A stretch of 64,000 nucleotides of DNA from Paenibacillus sp. FSL K6-0276 (GTDB lineage Bacteria > Bacillota > Bacilli > Paenibacillales > Paenibacillaceae). A program made the position numbers and the translations under genes. How positions within the stretch are numbered: the first letter of the stretch is position 1; each line of letters opens with the position of its first letter. Shown one piece after another: positions 33,871 through 42,040 of this stretch. The stretch lies in NCBI RefSeq assembly GCF_037977235.1, contig NZ_CP150276.1:2418001-2482000 (forward strand), read 5' to 3'. The notes beneath the pieces are model-generated. The model worked only from the letters and a program-made list of their open reading frames with translations. It was not told where the DNA came from and searched no databases.

Positions 33871-34419
33871 ATGGCTGGGGATACAGAAACATTTAAAGAG
33901 TTGAACGAAGAGCAAAGAAATAAGAACATTATTTTAGTAGGAATGATGGCAACGGGAAAGTCAACGGTAGGTGCTATTTTGGCCGAGGAACTAGGCTATG
34001 AGCTGGTTGATTTGGATTATGTCATTATTGAAACTGAAGGCAGAAGCATTGCGGAAATCTTCGCAGAAGATGGCGAGGAATACTTTCGAAGCGTGGAAAC
34101 CGCGGCTCTAAAGCGAATGCTAGAGTCCGAGAATAAATTAATATCTACTGGTGGAGGTACGGTATTGGCGCCGGGGAATACAGCGTTAATGCTGAGTAAA
34201 GGGCATGTGGTTGCGCTAACGGCAACGGAAGAAGAGATTATTGCTCGTGTTAGTGGAGATCAGAATCGTCCGCTGCTCGCCGGCAATGCAGAAGAACGGG
34301 TTAGACGAATCATGCAAGATCGCCATGATGCTTACCTGTTCGCGCATTACACGGTCGATACAACGGGACTGACTGCGGCAGAAGTGTCGCAACATATTTT
34401 AATGCATTACCGCGGCTGA
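33871..34419 (+). CDS. aroK: Shikimate kinase
   Basis: A 182-residue P-loop kinase that phosphorylates shikimate on its 3-hydroxyl for aromatic amino acid synthesis. It has the Walker A motif GMMATGKST (residues 24-32), the shikimate-binding DxD of LVDLDYVI, the GGG of LISTGGGTVL, and the lid arginine in NRPLL. EPSP synthase, two steps later in the pathway, is encoded about 420 bases downstream, separated by a reverse-strand rhodanese gene. Confidence 0.92.
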   Translation: MAGDTETFKELNEEQRNKNIILVGMMATGKSTVGAILAEELGYELVDLDYVIIETEGRSIAEIFAEDGEEYFRSVETAALKRMLESENKLISTGGGTVLAPGNTALMLSKGHVVALTATEEEIIARVSGDQNRPLLAGNAEERVRRIMQDRHDAYLFAHYTVDTTGLTAAEVSQHILMHYRG

Positions 34420-34423
34420 GCTT

Positions 34424-34729
34424 TTAAGAGAGTGTCTCATTCCATTCGATCATACCGCCGCTTAAATTTGTAGTGTTAAAGCCAAACTGTTGTAGATATT
34501 CGCAGACGCGCTGGCTTCGAGCACCGGAACGACAGATAAAGATTACTTTGGCATCGCTTGGAATTTCCTCTGTGCGATGTGGAATTTCTCCCATGGGGAT
34601 ATGCTGTGCACCGGGAATCATCCCGAAGGCAACCTCTTCGTCTTCACGAACGTCGATGAGTACAAGGTCTTCACCTGTCTCTAGACACTGCCGCAATTCT
34701 TGCGGTGTGATTTGTGGAACATTATACAT
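34424..34729 (-). CDS. Rhodanese-like domain protein
   Basis: The 101-residue product is a single rhodanese domain: the LVLIDVREDEEVAFGMIPGA segment and the active-site loop CRSGARS with the persulfide-carrying Cys. Small stand-alone rhodaneses carry sulfane sulfur. It is set between aroK and aroA on the opposite strand. Confidence 0.88.
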   Translation of the reverse strand: MYNVPQITPQELRQCLETGEDLVLIDVREDEEVAFGMIPGAQHIPMGEIPHRTEEIPSDAKVIFICRSGARSQRVCEYLQQFGFNTTNLSGGMIEWNETLS

Positions 34730-34839
34730 GGTTGTGACCTCTTTTCATCAGAAGAATGGTTTAATGATAACACATGCGTGGAACACCCTGTCAAACGAGC
34801 ACTACATACAAATTATATCTACTAAGGAGAGTTTATATT

Positions 34840-36132
34840 ATGGACGTTATTGTTAGGCCAACGCCATCCCTGCAAGGAGAATTTGGGGCCCTCTCTTCCA
34901 AAAACTATACCACTCGTTATTTGCTGGTTGCCGCATTGTCAGAAGGCGTAAGTACGATTTATCATCCGGCACATAGTGAAGATAGCGACGCCATCCGCCG
35001 CTGTATAGCAGACTTGGGTGCTGTGCTTACGGAGGATGAGGAAAAGATTGTGATTCAAGGCTTCGGCCGTCACCCAAAAGACGTTAAAGAGCTAAATGTA
35101 GGAAATGCTGGAGCGGTACTACGTTTCCTAATGGCTGTGGCTGCTCTAAGCCCTGAGGTAACATTTGTAAATACGTATCCTGACTCATTAGGCAAACGTC
35201 CGCATGACGACCTGATCGTGTCTCTAGAGCAGCTTGGTGTGAAGGTAGAGCATAATGAAGGAAAGCTGCCGATCACGATACGTGGAGGTAAACCTGTTGG
35301 GGGTAGAATTACAGTTTCCGGTGCAGTCAGCTCCCAGTTCCTAAGTGCTCTACTGTTCTTGACACCATTGCTTGAAGAAGATAGTGAAATTATTGTCCTT
35401 GATGATTTGAAATCGAAGGTTGTCGTAGGTCAGACGCTAGAAGTATTGGAGCAGGCGGGAATTGTGGTCCATGCAGCGGATGATTATATGTCCTTTAAAG
35501 TGCCGGGGCGTCAAGACTATGCGGCTAAGACGTATACCGTTCAAGGTGACTATCCTGGCTCTGCGGCTATTCTTGCGGCGGCTGCTGTTACAAAGTCGGA
35601 TGTTAAGGTTCATCGACTTGTGGAACAGAGTAAACAAGGAGAAAGAGCCATTGTCGATGTGCTGCGTATGATGGAAGTTCCTCTTACTCATGAAGAGGGT
35701 ACAGTACATGTCCAAGGGAACGGTGTTCTAAAAGCTGTTGAATTCGACGGAGATGCTGCCACCGATGCAGTGCTGGCTATGGTAGCTGCGGCTGTATTTG
35801 CTGAAGGTACCTCACGATTCTACAATGTTGAGAATCTGCGGTATAAGGAATGTGATCGCATTACCGATTACTTGGCAGAGTTAACCCGTGCAGGGGCCAA
35901 TGTTGAGGAACGCCGCGATGAAATTATTGTTCACGGCATGCCGGAAGGCGTCGAAGGTGGTGTGACCATCAATGCGCATTACGACCACCGTGTAATTATG
36001 GCACTGTCAGTAGTAGGTTTACGTGCTCGTCAGCCGCTCCTGATCAAAGATGCTCATCATGTCGCTAAATCTTATCCGCAATATTTTGATCACCTGCGCG
36101 CGCTTGGTGCGAATGTGGAGTGGGTACAATAG
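34840..36132 (+). CDS. aroA: 3-phosphoshikimate 1-carboxyvinyltransferase (EPSP synthase)
   Basis: The 430-residue enzyme joins shikimate 3-phosphate and phosphoenolpyruvate. It has the motif LNVGNAGAVLRFLMAVAAL (the LGNAGT-type signature with Ala in place of Thr), the substrate-binding GAVSSQFLSALL, the second-half RYKECDRI and the closing HHVAKSYPQYF. The GNAGA form resembles class II/variant EPSP synthases, which are often less sensitive to glyphosate; that is inference. AAGGAG ten bases upstream supports the ATG at 34840. Confidence 0.93.
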   Translation: MDVIVRPTPSLQGEFGALSSKNYTTRYLLVAALSEGVSTIYHPAHSEDSDAIRRCIADLGAVLTEDEEKIVIQGFGRHPKDVKELNVGNAGAVLRFLMAVAALSPEVTFVNTYPDSLGKRPHDDLIVSLEQLGVKVEHNEGKLPITIRGGKPVGGRITVSGAVSSQFLSALLFLTPLLEEDSEIIVLDDLKSKVVVGQTLEVLEQAGIVVHAADDYMSFKVPGRQDYAAKTYTVQGDYPGSAAILAAAAVTKSDVKVHRLVEQSKQGERAIVDVLRMMEVPLTHEEGTVHVQGNGVLKAVEFDGDAATDAVLAMVAAAVFAEGTSRFYNVENLRYKECDRITDYLAELTRAGANVEERRDEIIVHGMPEGVEGGVTINAHYDHRVIMALSVVGLRARQPLLIKDAHHVAKSYPQYFDHLRALGANVEWVQ

Positions 36133-36206
36133 AAGTAAGGGAGCTAGCGCATTTAGCTTCAGTTAAACAGGATCATTAAGTGTAACTATGGAAAGGGGCA
36201 CTATGT

Positions 36207-36641
36207 ATGAGCTTTGAGAACCCAAGTCGGGAGCAGATCGGAGATATCCTTGCTTCCGCAGGTAATATTGCTGTTGTTGGCCTGTCTGACAAAACAGACC
36301 GTACCTCCTATATGGTCGCGGGTGCTATGCAAAGTCGGGGGTATCGGATCATCCCTGTAAACCCTTTGGTTGACGGTGAAATACTGGGAGAGAAGTGCTA
36401 TCATACGTTAGCGGAAATACCAGAGCCGGTGGACATTGTCAACGTGTTCCGTCGAAGCGAACACTGCGCAAAGGTCGCACAGGAGGCCGCTGACATCGGC
36501 GCACGTGTGCTCTGGCTCCAGCAGGGGATAATCAGCCAAGAAGCCGCTGAAATCGCCGCTGAGCACGGTATGACGGCGATTATGGACCGCTGCATCAAGG
36601 TCGAAGAAGCGATCACGATGCATGGGCGCAGTCGGGCGTAG
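36207..36641 (+). CDS. CoA-binding domain protein (YccU-like)
   Basis: A 144-residue Rossmann-fold protein of the YccU type: NIAVVGLSDKTDRTSYMVAG, then GYRIIPVNPLVDGEILG, VDIVNVFRRSEHC and a final IMDRCIKVE. It resembles the CoA-binding half of succinyl-CoA synthetase but has no ligase domain. Function unproven. An AAAGGGG site precedes the start. Confidence 0.88.
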   Translation: MSFENPSREQIGDILASAGNIAVVGLSDKTDRTSYMVAGAMQSRGYRIIPVNPLVDGEILGEKCYHTLAEIPEPVDIVNVFRRSEHCAKVAQEAADIGARVLWLQQGIISQEAAEIAAEHGMTAIMDRCIKVEEAITMHGRSRA

Positions 36642-36756
36642 GGTTCGGTAGTTAAACATTTATCCGGTTACCGATAAAGTGTGCGATCAGAGAGTGTAGT
36701 CGACGTCATTCATACGAATGAATCGGTGTGCGTACGAACTGTCAGACGAACAACAG

Positions 36757-36854
36757 ACGAACAACAGACGAACCAACAAGCGAAACAATAACGAGCGAAC
36801 AATGAACCGACGAGCATACGAACCGACAAACGAACAACAGACGAACCAACAAGC
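36757..36854 (+). repeat. Direct repeats of an ACGAACAACAG-type unit
   Basis: A 25 bp sequence starting ACGAACAACAGACGAACC is present exactly at 36757-36781 and 36830-36854. Shorter relatives (ACGAAC, GCGAAC, ACCGACAAACG) fill the space between and before. Confidence 0.75.
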
Positions 36855-36989
36855 TTATAATTTTGGCGCTGATGAAATTGAAGCCATATTGATGAACAGT
36901 CAAGGGAAGCAGTATCATGCGATTACGACAGGTTGTATATTTCTAATGCAAATCACCAACTGAGCTTGTTATACTGAAGTTAGACGAAG

Positions 36990-37035
36990 AACGTCCTTTA
37001 TCCGCATGATTGCGGTGAAGGGCGTTTTTTTATTT
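36990..37035 (+). terminator. Terminator before the nuclease-like gene
   Basis: AACGTCCTTTATCCGCA pairs with TGCGGTGAAGGGCGTT (two mismatches), followed by a run of T residues. Confidence 0.75.
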
Positions 37036-37055
37036 TACCGGGGGAGGATACCATT

Positions 37056-37724
37056 ATGGATTTTGAAGAAGCGCATGGTTTGTTCATTGATAAGCACTTG
37101 ACGGAAAGATCAGGAGAAAGAAGGGGGAGGCTTGTTAGAGGGCATAATTATGCTGAGAAGCTGTTCTTGCAGAATGTATGGTGGCCATTGTTTGAGAGCC
37201 TCGATGATTTGCATCCAGAATACGAAGTATACGACTGGAACCGTAAATCTCAGTTTCTGGACTTCGCTTTTCTTCCGCAGAGCGGCAGCAGCCTCGGGAT
37301 TGAGTGCGACGGGTTTCAAAGCCATGTGAAGGACATAGACCGCGAAAGATTCAACTATGCAGTTAATCGGGACACTTTTCTGACCGGAATGGGATGGAAG
37401 ATGATTCATTTTTCTGTTGACGATCTTCAGCATCGTCCCGAGGTGTGCCGGATGCTTTTACAATTGGTGCTTGCACCTTATTTGGCGCGAAAATCTGCAG
37501 GCGTGGATATTTTGTCCGAGGAGAAGGAGGTACTGCGTTTGGCTTGGCGTCTGGGTAGGGCGATTCGACCAAAGGATGTGACCACGCATTTCAGCATTAA
37601 CTTTCGGACGGCGCGCAGATTGCTGCAATCTTTAAGTGAGAAGGGGTTGCTAAAGCCAGCTAATCTGGGAGAAAGAGTTCGGTATTATGAAGTGAATGCT
37701 ATGAGACCAGATCAAATTTGGTAG
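37056..37724 (+). CDS. DUF559-like nuclease-fold protein with a winged helix
   Basis: A 222-residue protein. Residues 70-125 match the PD-(D/E)xK/VSR-like DUF559 core: the FLDFAFLP strand with its Asp, IECDGFQSHVKDIDRERFNY and the motif GWKMIHFSVDDL. The C-terminal 70 residues (RLGRAIRPKDVTTHFSINFR, TARRLLQSLSEKGLLK) form a winged helix, probably for DNA binding. No methylase or partner gene lies nearby, so it is not an ordinary restriction pair. GGGGGAGG precedes the start. Confidence 0.65.
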   Translation: MDFEEAHGLFIDKHLTERSGERRGRLVRGHNYAEKLFLQNVWWPLFESLDDLHPEYEVYDWNRKSQFLDFAFLPQSGSSLGIECDGFQSHVKDIDRERFNYAVNRDTFLTGMGWKMIHFSVDDLQHRPEVCRMLLQLVLAPYLARKSAGVDILSEEKEVLRLAWRLGRAIRPKDVTTHFSINFRTARRLLQSLSEKGLLKPANLGERVRYYEVNAMRPDQIW

Positions 37725-37755
37725 GAGTATCTATTATAGGGGGCAGCTAAGTAAG

Positions 37756-37941
37756 ATAGTTGCACTTCGTACAACTAAATGGCTAAAATCGAAATGCTAA
37801 TGCGAAATAGATGCATTTTGTACACTTAAAAGGTGTTAAAGATAAGGTTTAGCATGAAATTGTCCAAAATAGTTGTATGAAGTGCAGCTAAATTAGTGCG
37901 TAGAGTTACGTCGATAAGAATAGTTGTACAAAATACACTTA
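37756..37941. repeat. Four copies of a 22 bp semi-palindromic repeat
   Basis: Copies at 37756-37777, 37807-37828, 37869-37890 and 37920-37941 share the pattern ATAG-TTG-TAC-AAA-ACTTA. Copies 1 and 3 are near reverse complements, as are 2 and 4. Spacings are about 51, 62 and 51 bp. The repeats lie between the nuclease-like gene and the PTS permease. Confidence 0.7.
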
Positions 37942-37958
37942 ATCTCGATGTTAGCCTA

Positions 37959-37998
37959 TGTGGAATCCCCGGTGTGGAATCCCATCTGTGGAATTCCC
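37959..37998 (+). repeat. Three tandem TGTGGAATCCC units
   Basis: TGTGGAATCCC occurs at 37959-37969 and 37973-37983, and as TGTGGAATTCCC at 37987-37998. Confidence 0.7.
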
Positions 37999-38146
37999 AC
38001 TTCAAGATTGCCAGAAAACTACAGTATCGTTCACTTCATATCCCTTTGTGAATACCTGCTGTTCTATGAATTCTAATGAATAAATGTTTAGCGGAGTGAG
38101 AGTGTATTTGTTTTAAATGTAACCGGATCTTTTCCCTCAGTTTATT

Positions 38147-38175
38147 TTGACAAAAACCCCCGCAGCGCGTACCAT
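38147..38175 (+). promoter_or_regulatory. Promoter of the PTS permease - enzyme I operon
   Basis: A consensus TTGACA -35 box and a TACCAT -10 box lie 17 bp apart, with the start codon 30 bp further on. Confidence 0.6.
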
Positions 38176-38204
38176 TCAATATAGAAAGAAAGGAGAGGGT
38201 AGCC

Positions 38205-40091
38205 TTGAATTGGCTCGGATCATTGCAGCAATTGGGCAGAGCCATAATGCTTCCTACCATGGTACTGCCGGCGGCAGCCATTTTGCTTAGTTTGGGCAGC
38301 TTACCTTGGTCTGCATGGGGACTTTCTTCGGTATCCGAAGTGGCTACATACGCTGGGCAGGGAATCTTTTATTTTATGCCTTATTTATTCGCTGTGGGTG
38401 TAGCATGGGGATTATCCAATCAAGCTGGAACGGCGGGTCTTGCAGCACTGGCTGGGATGTTCACTTACGACCGGATTGTTACCCATATGGGAGACGGGCT
38501 TGTACAACCTGCAACACTTATCGGAATTTTGCTGGGTATAGTCGCCGGTATCGCTCAAAACCGGTTTAAAAATATCAAGCTTCCAGAGGCGATCCAGTTT
38601 TTTGGAGGGTCGCGTTTTGTTTTGCTGTTCATGGGATTGTTTTCGGCTGGCTTTGCATGGGTGATGTTAGGGATATCTCCACTTCTGCAGAGAGGACTGG
38701 ATGATCTTTTTCAAGGAATATTGCAGACTGGCGGATTTGGCGTCTTTATTTATGGAGTGCTATATAGAGTACTAACAGCCTTCGGTCTTCACCATATTCT
38801 TAACAATGTGTTTTGGTTTCAGTTAGGAAACTTTACAACTCCTGATGGTAGCACTGTCGTTCAGGGGGATTTGCCACGTTTTTTTGCAGGTGATCCTACG
38901 GCTGGCATTTTTATGGCCGGTTTGTTTCCAATTATGATGTTCGCACTGCCTGCCATTGCTTTTGCAATTATTCAGGAAGCGCGTGAGGATTTGAAGCCTA
39001 AGATTAAAAAGACTTTCATGCGGGCGGCTATGGTCTGTTTTCTAACCGGGGTTTCGGAGCAGATCGAATTCGCGTTTTTGTTTGCTTCTCCGTATTTATT
39101 CGCGGTACATACTGTAATGTCCGGTCTCGCTATGGTGCTCACCTATATGCTTGGGATTCATCACGGGTTCTCATATTCCGCAGGTGCCATTGACTTCTTT
39201 TTGAATTTGCATCTGTCACAGAGGGCTTGGCTCTTGATTCCGATCGGTATTGGCTATGGGATTATATATTATAATTTGTTCCGCTGGGCGATTCGTCGTT
39301 TTCAGATCCCAACACCAGGACGTGAAGAAGGTTCGGAACTCGGTGATTGGGCAGGCAACATCCCGTATCAGGCACCACTGATCTTGGAGGCGCTTGGTGG
39401 TAAGGAGAATATTGTACAAGTACAATCTTGTATCACCCGTTTGAGGCTTACCGTCCACAATGATCGATTTATTGATACTGGGGCGCTTAAAGGTCTTGGT
39501 TCTGCTGGGATTATCAAGCTCGGTGGCGGGAATGTTCAGGTAGTATTTGGTACGTATTCTGAGCTGATCCGCGAGGAGATTAATAAGCTGATGCTTCGTG
39601 ATTTGCCGCAGGTGCTGTTCAGTTCTCCAATGCAGGGTAGAATGATGCCCATTGAGGAAGTACCGGATCACATCTTTGCAGCGAAGCTGGTGGGGGATGG
39701 TGTTGCATTTTTGCCAGAAAAAGGGGAACTTACTTCACCTGTATTCGGGAAAGTCATGCACGTCTACCCTACAATGCATGCCGTTGGTATTGCTACGCCG
39801 GAAGGGCTGGAAGTACTCATGCATATTGGGATCGACACATCGCAGCTTAAGGGGCCATTTGAGGCGGTTGTAAAAGAAGGCGACAGCGTGGAGCCAGGTC
39901 AATTGCTTGTTAAATTCGACCTCGCTTATTTGCGTGAACATGCGGCCTCATTGGCTACACCAATGGTGATTACGAATCCTGATCGAGTAAAATCATGGAG
40001 CTACGCTCCATTTAAAAATGTTAAAAAGGGGCAATCTTCAGTAATGTCCGTAGTCTTACATGAAAGTAACGTTGGAGGGATAGAAGGATGA
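38205..40091 (+). CDS. nagE: PTS transporter subunit IICBA, N-acetylglucosamine type
   Basis: A 628-residue permease fusing IIC, IIB and IIA in the order of NagE. IIC spans residues 1-380 with about ten membrane helices and includes GLHHILNNVFWFQLGNF and GDPTAGIFMAGLFPIMMF, typical of the GlcNAc branch. IIB carries its phospho-cysteine in CITRLR (Cys409). IIA ends the protein with the phospho-histidine in EVLMHIGIDT (His540). It imports and phosphorylates the sugar. Glucose specificity is possible. The TTG start follows AGGAGAGGG. Its stop overlaps the enzyme I start (ATGA). Confidence 0.85.
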   Translation: MNWLGSLQQLGRAIMLPTMVLPAAAILLSLGSLPWSAWGLSSVSEVATYAGQGIFYFMPYLFAVGVAWGLSNQAGTAGLAALAGMFTYDRIVTHMGDGLVQPATLIGILLGIVAGIAQNRFKNIKLPEAIQFFGGSRFVLLFMGLFSAGFAWVMLGISPLLQRGLDDLFQGILQTGGFGVFIYGVLYRVLTAFGLHHILNNVFWFQLGNFTTPDGSTVVQGDLPRFFAGDPTAGIFMAGLFPIMMFALPAIAFAIIQEAREDLKPKIKKTFMRAAMVCFLTGVSEQIEFAFLFASPYLFAVHTVMSGLAMVLTYMLGIHHGFSYSAGAIDFFLNLHLSQRAWLLIPIGIGYGIIYYNLFRWAIRRFQIPTPGREEGSELGDWAGNIPYQAPLILEALGGKENIVQVQSCITRLRLTVHNDRFIDTGALKGLGSAGIIKLGGGNVQVVFGTYSELIREEINKLMLRDLPQVLFSSPMQGRMMPIEEVPDHIFAAKLVGDGVAFLPEKGELTSPVFGKVMHVYPTMHAVGIATPEGLEVLMHIGIDTSQLKGPFEAVVKEGDSVEPGQLLVKFDLAYLREHAASLATPMVITNPDRVKSWSYAPFKNVKKGQSSVMSVVLHESNVGGIEG

Positions 40092-41857
40092 TACAAGGCA
40101 TAGGCGCAGCAGCAGGTGTAGCTATCGGGAAGGCCTTTGTCTTACCGAACTGGGAGTGGAGCTTACCAGACACACAAGTGAACCCAGTGGATCTAGCTAA
40201 GGAGTTTGAGCGTTTATACGAAGGTATCCGTACCTCTAAGGACGAGATTGAATTCATCAAAAAAGAATTCAGAGAAGTGGTCGGTCCAGAGGAATCCAGC
40301 ATTTTTGATGCTCATCTGGCGATATTGGATGATCCGGTGTTCATGAGCGAAATCCGGGGGATTATTGAGCGCCAGTATAAGGCGGCGGAAGTGGCTGTCA
40401 AAGAAGCTATTGATCATTTTGTAGCGATGTTTGATCTGCTAGATGATGAATACATGAAGGAGCGGGCGGTTGACATCAAGGATGTCGGCAACCGTCTGTT
40501 AAAGCATCTTTTAGGTGCTCCTGAGGTCACGTTGCCATCGGATACACAGCCTTATATTCTCGTTGCGAAGGAGTTGTCTCCTTCCCAGTTAGCTCACTTG
40601 AACCCAACTTATGTTCTTGGTATTGTTACTATGATGGGCGGTAAAACCTCACATTCCTCGATTATGGCTCGTGCGCTGGGCATTCCGCTCGTAGCAGGAT
40701 TGGAGAATAATTTGTCTAACCCTATTCAGACCGGAGACATGCTCGTGATAGACGGAGACACCGGATCTGTGCAAATTCATCCTGATGAGGTAACGATCAA
40801 TGAATATGTTTCTCTGCGGAATAAGCAGCATAAAAAGAAAGAACAACTGGAATTGCTTGCAACAGTCGATGCCGTCACTAAAGATGGCGTTAACCTGCGA
40901 TTGGCCGGTAATATCAGTTCAGTTAAAGAACTGAATTTAGCGCTCAAATATGGAGCCGAGGGTGTAGGTCTATTCCGTACAGAGTTTCTTTATATGGATC
41001 GCAGTTCTTTCCCGACTGAGGATGAACAATTCGAAGTGTATAAACAGGTTGTCGAGAAGGTAGGCAGCAATATGGTTGTGATCCGTTCGCTGGATATAGG
41101 CGGGGACAAGCATCTGGATTATTTCCAGCTACCAGAAGAACAGAATCCGTTCCTTGGCTATCGTGCCATTCGTATCAGCTTGAATCGACAAGATATGTTC
41201 AAAACCCAGCTAACCGCTATTTTGCGGGCTAGTGCATACGGGAATGTAAAGCTAATGTTCCCAATGATATCTTCCGTAGAAGAAGTACAGGCAGCAAAAG
41301 CTGTATTGGAAGAAGTGAAGGCTGAGCTGGAGCAACGGGGTATACCGTTTAATCGGAATATTCCTGTCGGTATTATGATTGAAGTCCCGGCAGCGGTGAT
41401 GATTGCTGATCTGCTAGCTGAGGAAGTAGACTTTTTCAGTATCGGCACTAACGATTTAGTGCAATATGTACTAGCAGTAGACCGTATGAATGAACAAATT
41501 GCGCATATGTATCATCCCTATCATCCCGCGGTTCTACGAATGATCCGTATGACTGTAGAAGCTGCGCGTAATGTAAAAATAGATATTAGTGTATGTGGTG
41601 AAATGGCGGCAGATGAGCGTTCTTTGCCACTCTGGCTGGAGCTAGGTATTAGTGATCTTAGCATGTCGCCGCAGTCACTGCTGAAAGTTAAACATCGTAC
41701 ACTGAATACACTGGCTATGGATGCCAGAAGGGTTGCCAAAGCTTGCTTCCATCATCGTACAAGCTCGGAGACGGAAGAGATCCTGAGTGCTTTTGCTCAG
41801 AAAAGCGGTATTACGCTTGGAGCGAGCGGGGAAACAAAGGAGAAAGCTTCTTCTTAG
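40088..41857 (+). CDS. ptsI: PTS enzyme I (phosphoenolpyruvate-protein phosphotransferase)
   Basis: The 589-residue enzyme takes phosphate from PEP and passes it to HPr. The active histidine lies in GGKTSHSSIMAR (His189); the PEP-binding domain shows GLFRTEFLYMDR, the RSLDIGGDKHLDYF loop, and the late SIGTNDLVQYVLAVDR and CGEMAAD motifs. It is slightly longer than the usual 570-575 residues. It is coupled by ATGA to the permease, with no HPr gene between or beside them, although ptsHI is the more common arrangement. A terminator follows. Confidence 0.92.
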   Translation: MIQGIGAAAGVAIGKAFVLPNWEWSLPDTQVNPVDLAKEFERLYEGIRTSKDEIEFIKKEFREVVGPEESSIFDAHLAILDDPVFMSEIRGIIERQYKAAEVAVKEAIDHFVAMFDLLDDEYMKERAVDIKDVGNRLLKHLLGAPEVTLPSDTQPYILVAKELSPSQLAHLNPTYVLGIVTMMGGKTSHSSIMARALGIPLVAGLENNLSNPIQTGDMLVIDGDTGSVQIHPDEVTINEYVSLRNKQHKKKEQLELLATVDAVTKDGVNLRLAGNISSVKELNLALKYGAEGVGLFRTEFLYMDRSSFPTEDEQFEVYKQVVEKVGSNMVVIRSLDIGGDKHLDYFQLPEEQNPFLGYRAIRISLNRQDMFKTQLTAILRASAYGNVKLMFPMISSVEEVQAAKAVLEEVKAELEQRGIPFNRNIPVGIMIEVPAAVMIADLLAEEVDFFSIGTNDLVQYVLAVDRMNEQIAHMYHPYHPAVLRMIRMTVEAARNVKIDISVCGEMAADERSLPLWLELGISDLSMSPQSLLKVKHRTLNTLAMDARRVAKACFHHRTSSETEEILSAFAQKSGITLGASGETKEKASS

Positions 41858-41888
41858 TTAGCGAGTACCACTTCATTAAACTCACATC

Positions 41889-41924
41889 AAGGTTCGGCAT
41901 TCTTGCCGAGCCTTTTTCTTTTTA
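41889..41924 (+). terminator. Terminator of the PTS operon
   Basis: AAGGTTCGGCA pairs with TGCCGAGCCTT around TTCT and is followed by TTTCTTTTT. Confidence 0.88.
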
Positions 41925-42040
41925 TTTGTACAACATTAACTTAAAAAAACAAAACCGTTTGCCGTTCGGCGCAGTCAATATATAAAGAGAACTACAGAGC
42001 TGATTCATCTGGCGAAGGCAAGGGGGAGGACAGAACAAGC

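Larger units (their letters stand above)
36642..37055. other. Repeat-containing intergenic stretch
   Basis: This 414-base gap holds the ACGAACAAC-type repeat tract (36740-36854) and a terminator at 36990. A forward open frame of 81 codons runs through the repeats, but its low-complexity Asn/Gln/Thr/Arg translation and lack of a ribosome site argue against a gene. Confidence 0.6.

Noticed and set aside
36757..36854. Repeat tract considered as a CRISPR array
   Set aside because: Units are irregular in length and spacing, there are no unique spacers of constant size, and no cas genes lie nearby.
36718..36963. Forward frame of 81 codons in the ACGAAC repeat tract
   Set aside because: The translation is repetitive Asn/Gln/Thr/Arg sequence made by the DNA repeats, and no ribosome site precedes it.
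37756..37941. 22 bp repeats considered as a CRISPR array
   Set aside because: Only four degenerate copies that alternate in orientation; spacers are not constant and no cas genes are present.
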